Below, in pieces: positions 1 to 6,395 of a DNA stretch of 10,051 bases (its first letter is position 1; each line of letters opens with the position of its first letter). A program made the translations under genes and the position numbers. Below the pieces are notes generated by a model, which searched no databases, was not told the DNA's origin, and was given only the letters and a program-made list of their open reading frames with translations. Origin of the DNA: JBPYFK01 sp051984675 (lineage in GTDB: Bacteria; Actinomycetota; Actinomycetes; Mycobacteriales; Pseudonocardiaceae); assembly GCA_051984675.1 (NCBI GenBank), contig JBPYFK010000096.1, positions 1 through 10,051 of the forward strand, in the 5' to 3' direction.

Positions 1-38
1 AGGATGTTGGCGACGAGAACAGCGCCTCGGGTGCGCAT
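1..38 (-). CDS. Start of an unidentified gene running off the left edge
   Basis: Only the first 12 codons are visible, reading MRTRGAVLVANI and then leaving the window. The ATG (complement of 36-38) overlaps the stop of the small upstream ORF as TGATG. It is preceded by a good ribosome site, GGAAGG, about 7 bases upstream and inside the upstream ORF, so translational coupling is likely. The basic start followed by hydrophobic residues would fit a signal or membrane segment, but the fragment is too short to name. The start is inferred from the ribosome site and the overlap. Confidence 0.45.
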   Translation of the reverse strand, partial: MRTRGAVLVANI

Positions 39-163
39 CAGATCACCTTCCACAGCAGCAGGAACGACACGAGCACGGCGGTTCCGAAGAAGACGGCGGT
101 TGCCAGGAGGCTGACCGGGCGGAGCCGCAAGGTGGTGATCAGGCCCGGGTGATTTATCGGCAC
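38..163 (-). CDS. Tiny single-helix membrane protein (41 aa), hypothetical
   Basis: This short ORF uses a GTG start (complement of 161-163) and ends with TGA overlapping the next ATG. After about 16 residues it has the basic stretch LRLRPVSLL and then one hydrophobic helix ending LVSFLLLWKVI. That is the shape of a small membrane subunit or accessory peptide with one transmembrane segment. Third codon positions are strongly G/C from about codon 6 onward, as in genuine genes here. No convincing ribosome site precedes the GTG, so the true start could be the internal TTG at about 130. The tight overlap with the next ORF suggests a two-gene unit encoding membrane proteins. I do not recognise the family. 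Confidence 0.45.
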   Translation of the reverse strand: MPINHPGLITTLRLRPVSLLATAVFFGTAVLVSFLLLWKVI

Positions 164-243
164 CCGCAGAGGACAAAGGTCCCTTTCAGCCGCTGGTCAG
201 CTCGCTAGCGTGGATGGTGTAAGCGGGGAGTTGTGTTCGGTGC

Positions 244-513
244 TTGGTGGGGACTGTGCACGAGCGAGCAGCGCCGAGAGGCGAGCAGCCTCCGGTGAGT
301 CAGGCCGTCAATGATGTCTTGCAGACTTTCGCGATCGTTGCGAGAGACCTAAAACGACTCCATTTGGACGTGGATCATCAGGAGCAGCTACGCGCCACGG
401 AGTGTTCCGAAGCCGTGTCCGAGTTGCTGAGGCTCGACTCGCTGCTGTTCCAGGCCCATAGCCACGTGCAACGCTGCCGTGACCTGCTTGGACCGCGACG
501 TGATCAGAAATAG
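244..513 (+). CDS. Small helical hypothetical protein (up to 89 aa)
   Basis: The ORF encodes a soluble, charged, mostly helical-looking protein. Its conserved-looking core begins at the internal GTG at 295 (residues VSQAVNDVLQTF) and continues through a leucine-rich charged segment to the basic end LGPRRDQK. Possible starts are TTG 244, GTG 247, GTG 256 and GTG 295; none has a well-placed strong ribosome site, so the N-terminus is uncertain. There is no signal peptide or membrane helix, and I do not recognise a family. It converges on the Imm1 gene, and the two stops overlap by 10 bases (504-513). The reverse-strand ORF over the same bases looks like an arginine-rich shadow. The evidence is the composition and uninterrupted length only. 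Confidence 0.5.
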   Translation: MVGTVHERAAPRGEQPPVSQAVNDVLQTFAIVARDLKRLHLDVDHQEQLRATECSEAVSELLRLDSLLFQAHSHVQRCRDLLGPRRDQK

Positions 514-950
514 CTAGCTGGTTGCCATTGCACACAGGTCGGTCTCATTGCGGTGTCGCAATATTCTTGGACGGCTGCCCATATGGCGCTGAGTGGCAGC
601 GCGGCACTTTGTGGAAACGCGAGAGTACTGGAACCGAACGGTAGCGCAGGGGCCTCCGCGGGCAGTTTCGGGTTGTAGCTATCCCAGCCCTGCCACGTGG
701 GTGACTCTTCGTCGGGATGAAGGAAGTTCAGGGCACCCCAGGTGATGTTGAGGTCAGTAACGACCCGCAGCCTGTTACCCCACTCAGGAGCCGGAGTCCG
801 TAGCGGCACGCCGCTTTCGGGCAAGATGACCATCCGGGCAGCCCACCCAGAGTGGGGTTCATCAAATACCACATGGAGTAACGAATCGAGCTGGGACGCG
901 GTGGAGGCGTACCACAGCCCGCTCCCGATGATTGCCACAATCCTCGCCAT
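504..950 (-). CDS. Imm1 family immunity protein (orphan)
   Basis: This 148-residue protein resembles the Imm1 family of polymorphic-toxin immunity proteins, small cytoplasmic alpha/beta proteins that neutralise a cognate, often deaminase-type, toxin. The most diagnostic part is the C-terminus. There a FPQSAALPL strand-turn leads into a helix (SAIWAAVQEY) and the motif RPTCVQWQ (residues 136-143), the typical Imm1 ending. A central GALNFLHPD segment (72-80) and the WDSYNP motif (89-94) fit the family core. Length is normal for Imm1. I prefer ATG 950; a TTG at 980 would add ten arginine-rich residues. No toxin, Rhs, ESX/WXG100 or deaminase gene adjoins it: upstream on this strand (951-1374) nothing coherent is coded. 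It may be an orphan protecting against neighbours' toxins or the survivor of a decayed pair. The family call rests on motif recognition, not a search. Confidence 0.78.
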   Translation of the reverse strand: MARIVAIIGSGLWYASTASQLDSLLHVVFDEPHSGWAARMVILPESGVPLRTPAPEWGNRLRVVTDLNITWGALNFLHPDEESPTWQGWDSYNPKLPAEAPALPFGSSTLAFPQSAALPLSAIWAAVQEYCDTAMRPTCVQWQPASYF

Positions 951-1374
951 CAGCTGCCCCGTCCGCCGCGCGTCCGGCAACTTTCATGCTGGGCTTGCCG
1001 CAGACTGGGCCGCAACCGTCCAGCGCGAAGTCCCTCTGAATACAAGGGTCTAAAGTCCTGACTTATGCTGAATGCGGAGATGCGGCGTGCGGGCGCCAGC
1101 AGAAATCGATCGGGACCTTCTCCCTGGGGGCCAAGCGGTAGGTGGGCACGTGCGGGGTAAAGCCTGGGCACGCGGAGGTGGACCGGCAAACACAGGTCGA
1201 TCAATCCATTGAAGACCGCGAAGGTCGGCCCGAACGGTGGCAACACCTGTTCGAGCGCGCGAGTACGCGGTCGACCAATGCGAGGCCATAACAACGACGG
1301 GCACGTGCCGCCGACTCACGTTTCACGAGCAGGTTTGCGTGGCTTCAATATCCCGCCCGTTGGATGTACGAAGA
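951..1374. other. Gene-free stretch between Imm1 and the GGDEF-EAL gene
   Basis: About 420 bases contain only open frames with proline/arginine-rich translations on both strands, none with a family signature or a credible ribosome site. The longest, on the - strand at 950-1294, overlaps the Imm1 start in another frame and is not recognisable. The stretch lies where a toxin gene would be expected upstream of Imm1, so it could be decayed coding DNA, but I see no deaminase zinc motif (HxE with CxxC). It carries two copies of GGGCACGTGC at 1144-1153 and 1299-1308; the second is part of a perfect 10-base palindrome (1300-1309). Confidence 0.5.
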
Positions 1375-3495
1375 TCAGGTCGTTGGGTTGCTCTCTTCTC
1401 CGAGGAGCTTGCGGAACTGTTCTGGGGGTAGGGCCGGAGAGAAGAGGAATCCTTGGTAGCCGTCGACGCCGAGAGTGGTGAGCAGGCTGTGTTGTGTGGT
1501 GTGTTCGACGCCCTCGGCGATGCAGGTGCGTCCCATGGCGCGGGCGAGTTCCACGACGGCGCGGGCGATGCCGAGGTCGGCGGGTTCGGTCCCCATGCCA
1601 GAGACGAATCGTTGATCGAGTTTGAGGATCTGTGTCGGGAGGTCTTTGAGGCGGGCCAGTGAGGAATAGCCCGTGCCGAAGTCGTCCATGGCAAAGCGCA
1701 CGCCGGTTCGGGTGAGGCTACGCATGTTTTCGCGGGGCGCGGCGGGCAGGTCGACCAGGGAGGTTTCGACCATCTCCAGGACGACCCGGTCGGGGGTGAT
1801 CTCGCTGGTGGTGATGGCAGCGGAGATTTCCTCGGTGAAATGGGGCATGTCCGGGCTGAGTCCGGAGAGGTTGATGGCAACGCCTGGCGGCTGACGGTGG
1901 GGGTGTTGCCATTGTGCTGCTTCGCTCAGTGCGGTGCGCAGGACCCAACGGTCCAGGTCTGGCAGGAGGCCGCCCTTTTCTGCGATGCGCAGAATGGTGT
2001 CCGGGGCGAGTAGCCCGCGGTGGGGATGGGGCCACCGTAGGAGCGCTTCAGCAAGGACGACCGCGCTGTTTCTGTCCATGATCGGTTGGTAGTGCAGTTG
2101 CAGGTGGTCGTGGTGGAGGGCTTCTCGCAGATCTTCTTCCAGGGATAAGAGATCGGGCACGGGGTTGGGGCCGGACCGCGACATGCGCCCGTGGCCTCGT
2201 TTGGCCTCGAACATGGCCGCGTCCGCAGCGCGAAGGAGGTCCTCGGTGGTGGTGTCGGGGTGCTCCACGGTGACTGCGCCGAGGGAAGCCGTGATACTGA
2301 CCAACCGGCTCCGGAGTGGAATGTCGGCATGCAGGATGTCAGCCACCTTGGCGGTGAGGATGTCCAGCCCCCCGCAGGCGGCCAGGTCGGAGCAGATGAT
2401 GAGGAATTCGTCCCCGTAGAGCCGAGCAGGCGTGCAACAGCCGGGCAACTCGTGTTCCAAGCGTCGGGCCATGATGGCGAGTAGTTCGTCTCCTGCGTCA
2501 TGACCCAGCGAGTCGTTGACGCGTTTGAAGTTGTCGAGGTCGCAGAACAGCACGGCGCGCTGGTTGGTGCGGTCGTGGTCGAGAAGGGGCGCAAGCAGTT
2601 CGTCGACGCCTTGTCGGTTGAGCAGTCCGGTTGTGTGGTCGTGGGTGGCTTGGTGGTGCAAGGCCTCGGCGCGGTGGATTTGCTCGGTGATGTCTTGGAA
2701 GATCACCAGCCAGAATCGGTCCCCGTCCTCGCTGATTGAGGGTGCACAGTGCACTTTGCAGTGCACCGGCTGCCCGTTGGAGCGGGCCAGCACTCGGTGG
2801 GCCATCGGCTCACGCGAGTTATCGTGAAAAGGACGCGGAACCAGGCCGTGTCCGGCGTCAGCCTGATGCATCAACATCGCTGCCGTCTTGCCATGCGGCG
2901 GATAGCCCAGCAATGCGTGCAGTGCCCGGTTGGCGTCGAGCACGCGGTCGTCTTGGTCGATCAGTGCGGTACCTACCGGGGCGAGTTCGAATAAGTCGGT
3001 GAACCGCCGGTGTGATCGCTGCCGGGCACTCGAGTCATCGCGGGTGACCTTGATGAATCCGTCCAAGTGGCCATCGGTGTCTCGCTGCGCGGTGATCACG
3101 ACGTGCGCCCAGAAGCGGCTGCCGTCCTTGCGGAGCCGCCAACCCCGGTCGATGAAGAACCCGTCCTTTTCGGCTTGTCGTAACTCCCAGTCCGGAAAGC
3201 CAGACTTGACCTGCGCAGCCGGGTAGAACACCGAGAAGTGCCGTCCGATGATTTCTTCGGTGGCATAGCCCTTGATTCGCTGAGCACCGGAGTTCCACGA
3301 AGTCACCCGACCATGTGCATCCAACGCAAAGATGGCGTAGTCACGCAGGTCGGTCTCTAGGGCGGCAGCGGGCAAACCATTGGTCCGCTGTTCGTGGGGA
3401 GAAGCCAGGGTCTGTCCGGTATTGTCCCGCGGGGCGTGCACTCGCGCGGGAGCGACCGTGCGACTTTGGCTGTCGGTCTGTTGGTTGCCGGTCAT
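1375..3495 (-). CDS. PAS-PAS-GGDEF-EAL cyclic-di-GMP protein
   Basis: This 706-residue cytoplasmic signalling protein should make and/or degrade cyclic di-GMP. The order is: disordered N-terminus (1-45), PAS 1 (about 50-155, with the classic SWNSGAQRIKGY and EEIIGRHFSVFYP), PAS 2 (about 165-273), GGDEF (about 280-437) and EAL (about 450-700). The GGDEF domain keeps the metal and substrate residues of CDLDNFKRVNDSLGH (318-332), but its signature reads RLYGDEF (358-364), Tyr replacing the first Gly, and no RxxD inhibitory site is visible. The EAL domain looks catalytically complete: EALLRW (483-488), Asn542, Glu574/Glu577, DDFGTGYSSL (604-613), Lys625, AEGVE (660-664) and Gln681. Phosphodiesterase activity is therefore the safer prediction, with GGDEF weak, regulatory or still active. 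The ATG has AAGGAA about 6 bases upstream. It lies 69 bases behind the STAS gene on the same strand, so co-transcription is likely. There are no transmembrane segments. Confidence 0.96.
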   Translation of the reverse strand: MTGNQQTDSQSRTVAPARVHAPRDNTGQTLASPHEQRTNGLPAAALETDLRDYAIFALDAHGRVTSWNSGAQRIKGYATEEIIGRHFSVFYPAAQVKSGFPDWELRQAEKDGFFIDRGWRLRKDGSRFWAHVVITAQRDTDGHLDGFIKVTRDDSSARQRSHRRFTDLFELAPVGTALIDQDDRVLDANRALHALLGYPPHGKTAAMLMHQADAGHGLVPRPFHDNSREPMAHRVLARSNGQPVHCKVHCAPSISEDGDRFWLVIFQDITEQIHRAEALHHQATHDHTTGLLNRQGVDELLAPLLDHDRTNQRAVLFCDLDNFKRVNDSLGHDAGDELLAIMARRLEHELPGCCTPARLYGDEFLIICSDLAACGGLDILTAKVADILHADIPLRSRLVSITASLGAVTVEHPDTTTEDLLRAADAAMFEAKRGHGRMSRSGPNPVPDLLSLEEDLREALHHDHLQLHYQPIMDRNSAVVLAEALLRWPHPHRGLLAPDTILRIAEKGGLLPDLDRWVLRTALSEAAQWQHPHRQPPGVAINLSGLSPDMPHFTEEISAAITTSEITPDRVVLEMVETSLVDLPAAPRENMRSLTRTGVRFAMDDFGTGYSSLARLKDLPTQILKLDQRFVSGMGTEPADLGIARAVVELARAMGRTCIAEGVEHTTQHSLLTTLGVDGYQGFLFSPALPPEQFRKLLGEESNPTT

Positions 3496-3526
3496 GGCAT
3501 TTCCTTACGTCTTCACGCAACAGGTA

Positions 3527-3540
3527 GGACGAATGCGTCC
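3527..3540 (-). promoter_or_regulatory. Small hairpin between the STAS and GGDEF-EAL genes
   Basis: GGACG and CGTCC form a perfect 5-bp inverted repeat with a 4-base loop, about 30 bases before the GGDEF-EAL start codon. It has no T-run, so it could adjust downstream expression within a STAS-GGDEF/EAL transcript, or mean nothing. It is seen by eye and is short enough for chance. Confidence 0.25.
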
Positions 3541-3564
3541 CAAGTATGTACAGGTGCAGGAGGG

Positions 3565-4071
3565 TTATGGAGTGCTTGCGGGTCTATCCGGATCCTGAGA
3601 ACCGCTCCACGATGTCGTAGCTTCTTGGCGATTCGGGCGGTAGCCAGGCAGAAGTGCGGTCTCGTCAACAGTCGCAGCTTCGCTTAGGAATTCGGTGAGA
3701 CCGCAGACGGAAAGAGCGCACCGCACCGAACAGGACCCGTCGCCGCTCACCCTGAATGCGACTTCCCGACGGTGCGCGTATTTCTTGGCCCACGCGATCA
3801 GGTAGGCGCCGCCGCAGCTTAAAAAGGTCACCTCGGATAGATCCAATACCATGGTGTGAAGGCCGTTGCATAAGCGTCGGCGTAGGAACTCGCCGACACA
3901 GCCCAGTGTGCACGTGTCGATCTCACCGTGGGCTCGAACGACCATCACGCGCGGAGCGGTGTACTCCACGACCATGCTCAGATTCCCCGGCCGGTCGGCA
4001 GTCCACGTGTGGTCATGTTCTTGCAGAGGAACACAGATTGGGTTCTGGCCGAATCGATTGTCATCGGTCAT
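3565..4071 (-). CDS. STAS-domain anti-anti-sigma-like protein
   Basis: This 168-residue soluble protein carries a STAS domain (about residues 30-135) of the kind that binds anti-sigma kinases in partner-switching control of sigma factors. The family pattern is visible: VVRAHGEIDTCT (44-55) for the first strands and helix, then LDLSEVTFLSCGGAYLI (76-92), where SpoIIAA-type proteins read DLS-V-F-DSSG. Here the Asp is Ser85 and the normally phosphorylated Ser is Cys86, so switching by phosphorylation at the canonical site looks impossible. The protein is cysteine-rich for the family (C13, C54, C58, C68, C86, C114, C118, C123). Leu84 is a rare TTA codon. The C-terminal 35 residues are polar and probably disordered. 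The ATG lies about 10 bases after AAGGGAAG. It is the first gene of a probable two-gene unit with the GGDEF-EAL gene and is divergent from the ANTAR gene. Confidence 0.92.
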   Translation of the reverse strand: MTDDNRFGQNPICVPLQEHDHTWTADRPGNLSMVVEYTAPRVMVVRAHGEIDTCTLGCVGEFLRRRLCNGLHTMVLDLSEVTFLSCGGAYLIAWAKKYAHRREVAFRVSGDGSCSVRCALSVCGLTEFLSEAATVDETALLPGYRPNRQEATTSWSGSQDPDRPASTP

Positions 4072-4088
4072 GGCTATGACGCTTCCCT

Positions 4089-4185
4089 TGCCTCATCACG
4101 AGGCAGCCAGAACGGAGACCAACGAAGCAACCCAGGCCACCAGGTCTCCGTTCCGTACCGCCCCAGCGGTCGCCTCAAAAGGCGA
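4089..4185 (-). promoter_or_regulatory. Three consecutive inverted repeats in the STAS gene leader
   Basis: Read on the - strand, the DNA before the STAS start holds three perfect inverted repeats. The first is TCGCCT-TTTG-AGGCGA (4185-4170). The second is an 11-bp stem GAACGGAGACC/GGTCTCCGTTC with a 22-base loop (4153-4110). The third is TGCCTC-GTGAT-GAGGCA (4105-4089). The last helix ends directly against the probable ribosome site AAGGGAAG (4088-4081). Such a string in a leader of about 110 bases suggests a structured 5' UTR, a small RNA or tandem operators. The same helices could form in + strand RNA. They do not show the hexaloop pair (A at 1, G at 4) expected of ANTAR targets. The pairing is direct observation; the role is inference. 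Confidence 0.55.
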
Positions 4186-4187
4186 TC

Positions 4188-4217
4188 AGTACAGAACGTG
4201 ACGGGCTGGTAGCTCAA
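4188..4217 (-). promoter_or_regulatory. Possible promoter for the STAS gene
   Basis: On the - strand, TTGAGC (4217-4212) and TGTACT (4193-4188) are 18 bases apart, a moderate match to the -35/-10 of housekeeping actinobacterial promoters. Transcription would begin near 4180, so the leader would contain the three inverted repeats and be about 110 bases long. The match is weak. Confidence 0.25.
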
Positions 4218-4419
4218 CGCGTCAGTCTCGCCAGGTTAACGAGAGCCACATGCCGTAGTCAAGGCGCCGACTTCGCCTGCGGACGTGTATCCGGAGGCCG
4301 TCTGGGCGAGTACAGTCAGTAACTGAAGGCTTCGGCGGTTCCCGGGGATCGCCCGAGCCGAGGTCCCGGGCGTTGAGCAGACAGCGCGCGGGGCCGCCTT
4401 AAGTGGGGGGGAGGCCCCG
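4194..4419. other. Intergenic region before the GAF-ANTAR gene
   Basis: These bases separate the divergent STAS and ANTAR genes. The reverse-strand ORF across 4236-4469 has no family features and overlaps the ANTAR start, so I treat it as a shadow. Short inverted repeats are visible (TCTCG/CGAGA near 4230-4250; AGGCG/CGCCT at 4262-4278), none strong. The + strand promoter for the ANTAR gene must lie here, but I cannot identify it with confidence. Confidence 0.4.
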
Positions 4420-5250
4420 GTGGACAAGTTCACACTCGAGGAGTGGGCTGAAGACAAGCAACGCTTCATTCAGACCGTCGGGCAACGCCTGGTACCCGAG
4501 GCTAGGGGAACCGAAGCTGAGGGGAACGGAGAGTGTTTCGTAGGGCCGTTGGCCCGCGAGTTCGAGGATCTGGCCCGATCATTGTTTGACGCGAGCACGA
4601 TCGGTGGCGTACTCGCTCACATCGTGCAAGCCGCACAGTCGGTCGTGATCGGAGCAGACTGCACAAGCATCACATTCAGCACAGCAGACCACGACTTCAC
4701 CACACTCGCGCAAAGCGACCAGCTCGCCCGGACGCTCGATCGATTGCAATACGACCTCGGGGAAGGCCCGAGCCTAGACGCGACGCATACGCCAGGCACT
4801 GGGCAAGCGGCCAGCAGTAACCTCCGCCGGTGCCGTGATTGGCCCCGCTTCGGGTCGGCGGCTGCCGACCACGGAGTGCACAGTGTCCTGGCGGCCGGCC
4901 TGTTTCCGTACAGTGACCCGCCACGTTTAGGCGCACTGAACTGCTACTCGCGATACGTCAACGGTCTCGATGCCGCCGACGCCAATCTCGCCTTGTTGCT
5001 GGCAGCGCACGCCTCCACCGCCGTGGCAGCAGCGCACGCTCTCAACGAGGTAGACCTCGAGAACTGCCACCTCCGTCGGGCGCTGGAAAGCAGGGATGTC
5101 ATCGGCCAGGCCAAAGGCATCCTCATGCTGCGACGCAACATCACCGCCGACCAAGCGTTCGAGATCCTGCGGAAGGCCTCCCAAGACCTTAACATCAAAC
5201 TCGCTGAACTGGCCCGCACTCTCGCCGAGCAGCGAGACAAGCTCCTGTAG
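4420..5250 (+). CDS. GAF-ANTAR transcription antiterminator
   Basis: This 276-residue cytoplasmic protein joins a GAF sensor domain (about residues 45-205) to a C-terminal ANTAR RNA-binding domain (about 214-268). ANTAR proteins bind paired hairpins in nascent RNA and prevent termination. The ANTAR signature is clear: ALESRDVIGQAKGILMLRR (221-239), then AFEILRKASQ (246-255) and NIKLAELARTL. The GAF part shows LGEGPSLDAT (113-122), RDWPRFG and GVHSVLAAGLF, typical of actinobacterial GAF-ANTAR proteins. The GTG start follows a strong ribosome site in a run of G ending GGAGG, about 6 bases upstream. The ligand of the GAF domain and the RNA targets cannot be read from this window. It is divergent from the STAS and GGDEF-EAL genes, which suggests a shared signalling theme. 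No obvious terminator follows the stop, only a 4-bp GCCC/GGGC pair at 5262-5279. Confidence 0.95.
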   Translation: MDKFTLEEWAEDKQRFIQTVGQRLVPEARGTEAEGNGECFVGPLAREFEDLARSLFDASTIGGVLAHIVQAAQSVVIGADCTSITFSTADHDFTTLAQSDQLARTLDRLQYDLGEGPSLDATHTPGTGQAASSNLRRCRDWPRFGSAAADHGVHSVLAAGLFPYSDPPRLGALNCYSRYVNGLDAADANLALLLAAHASTAVAAAHALNEVDLENCHLRRALESRDVIGQAKGILMLRRNITADQAFEILRKASQDLNIKLAELARTLAEQRDKLL

Positions 5251-5314
5251 CGACTCAAACTGCCCTCAAGCAATCGGGCGCAACCATAACCCCGACATTT
5301 AGGTGCAGTCGTCT

Positions 5315-5425
5315 TCACGGGCACGTACGGGAGCGAGCTGCGCGATCCCCGCCGGCCGGCAGGCCGATCCCGTGCAGCCACTTCGACACAGCTACTTCGC
5401 GAGCCACGTCGTCCCAGTAGTCCAT
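5315..5425 (-). CDS. Possible 36-aa ORF or gene remnant
   Basis: An ATG (complement of 5423-5425) opens a short frame beginning MDYWDDVAREVAVSKWLHGI and ending RSRTCP. Third positions are rich in G/C and the N-terminal composition is protein-like. The frame stays open upstream for about 30 more codons without a clear start, and no ribosome site is evident. It may be a genuine small protein, or the tail of a decayed gene between the ANTAR gene and the DUF6879 locus. I do not recognise it. Apart from this, 5251-5484 contains nothing I can support. Confidence 0.25.
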   Translation of the reverse strand: MDYWDDVAREVAVSKWLHGIGLPAGGDRAARSRTCP

Positions 5426-5484
5426 GGTGCGGGGGCGATGCGCACCACGACGGCCTCGGACTTCAGGTGGAACAAAGATGCAAT

Positions 5485-5866
5485 TCAAGCAATTTGAGCA
5501 ACACTGCAGCGCTCGCAACCCGATTGGCGTATCGAGTCGCTCTGGTAGGCGTGCTCGTCGATCGGCTCTTCGGGTGCAAACCGGCCTGTCGCGTTGACCT
5601 GGTGCTCAAATTGCATGAACGATGCTCGGCGTTCCGTGTCCGTTGACCGAGGAGGAGCCTTGAAGCTCACATTTGTCGGCACCACGTCAAGCAGCGCTTC
5701 CGGGATCTCCACGGCCGTTTCGTGTTCAGGCAGGCCCCTCTCGCGCAGCGCCTGCAATGCCTCCGGGCCGGTCACGCGCGTGTCCTGCACGACGTACGTG
5801 CCCCTGTCGGTCCTGTACAGGGACGGGCAGGTCCGGTGATTGGGGGCTTCGCCAAGGACAGCGCAT
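5485..5866 (-). CDS. Conserved actinobacterial protein, start region frame-broken
   Basis: Most of this - strand frame encodes a protein like those often found in actinomycete DUF6879/Scr1 loci: TCPSLYRTDRGTYVVQDTRV near the start, then PEALQALRERGLPEHETAVE and IPEALLDVV, followed by a less conserved C-terminus. The function is unknown to me. The conserved frame has no ATG, GTG or TTG within any reasonable distance upstream of TCPSLY. It only opens into implausible antisense of the DUF6879 gene. An ATG with AGGA 6 bases upstream does lie at 5866-5864, but one frame off. Removing one C from the CCCCC run (GGGGG at 5842-5846 on the + strand) would join them into a normal 126-residue protein starting MRCPWRSPNHRTCPSLY. 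So it is a frameshifted gene, a sequencing error at a homopolymer, or a gene with a non-canonical start. Its start overlaps that of DUF6879 head to head. Confidence 0.6.
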
Positions 5867-6395
5867 GACCAGTCCTGGCGATGAGTTCGACGAGTTGTTC
5901 CGCTCGTTCCGGCGCGAGGCGTGGCGGTGGGAGTGCAAGGGCACCTACCGCGAACCGGACGAAGCGCAGCCGTGGCGCCGATGGACGCAGGGCGAGGCTG
6001 ACAACCTGGAATGGCTGAGACCATGGCTGGATGAAGTGCAGGCCGCAGCTTGCGAGGGGAAGACATTCGCCCGCGTCCGCGTGTTCGACAAGCCTCTGAC
6101 CGAATATCAGCGCTGGCAACTCGATGTCAGCGCAGCCAACATCGGCGCGGGGGAGGACATGCGGATTCTGTCGCGGAATCAGACGCGCTACCTGCGTCTG
6201 CCGGATCACGACTTCTGGCTGTTCGACGACGCGGCTGTTGCGCGGATGAAATTCGACGAAGGGCAGTTCGTCGGCGCTGAGATCGTCACAGACTCAGCCG
6301 ATGTGGACCGGTATCGCCGGTGGAAGGCGATCGCATGGCAACATGCGGTTCCGTTCACTGTGTACGTCCAACGCATGTCCCAGAGGAGCCGGTGA
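5865..6395 (+). CDS. DUF6879 family protein
   Basis: This 176-residue soluble protein matches the DUF6879 family, found in actinobacteria beside Scr1-type HTH regulators. Recognisable pieces are FDELFRSFRREAWRWE near the N-terminus, FARVRVFDKPLTEYQRW (68-84), the glycine turn GAGEDMRIL (94-102), DHDFWLFDD (114-122) and KFDEGQFVG. The ATG at 5865 follows AAGGA by about 7 bases, and the length is typical. The biochemical role is unknown; its constant partnership with HTH/DUF397 genes suggests a component or target of that regulatory module. It is the first gene of an operon: its TGA overlaps the next GTG as GTGA. No gap exists to the divergent gene on the other strand, so its promoter must lie inside that gene. 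Confidence 0.92.
   Translation: MTSPGDEFDELFRSFRREAWRWECKGTYREPDEAQPWRRWTQGEADNLEWLRPWLDEVQAAACEGKTFARVRVFDKPLTEYQRWQLDVSAANIGAGEDMRILSRNQTRYLRLPDHDFWLFDDAAVARMKFDEGQFVGAEIVTDSADVDRYRRWKAIAWQHAVPFTVYVQRMSQRSR

Noticed and set aside
742..1053. A + strand frame of 103 codons over the Imm1 region.
   Set aside because: It is antisense to the Imm1 frame, which has clear family motifs, and it has no ribosome site or recognisable product.
4089..4185. Reading the three stems as the ANTAR protein's own RNA target.
   Set aside because: Loops are 5, 22 and 4 bases; even with closing pairs opened, the hexaloops do not carry A at position 1 and G at position 4.
5485..6066. A 193-codon - strand ORF as one full-length protein.
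   Set aside because: Its first 65 or so codons are antisense to well-supported DUF6879 coding sequence and are low-complexity; only the part from about 5866 downward looks like a real protein.
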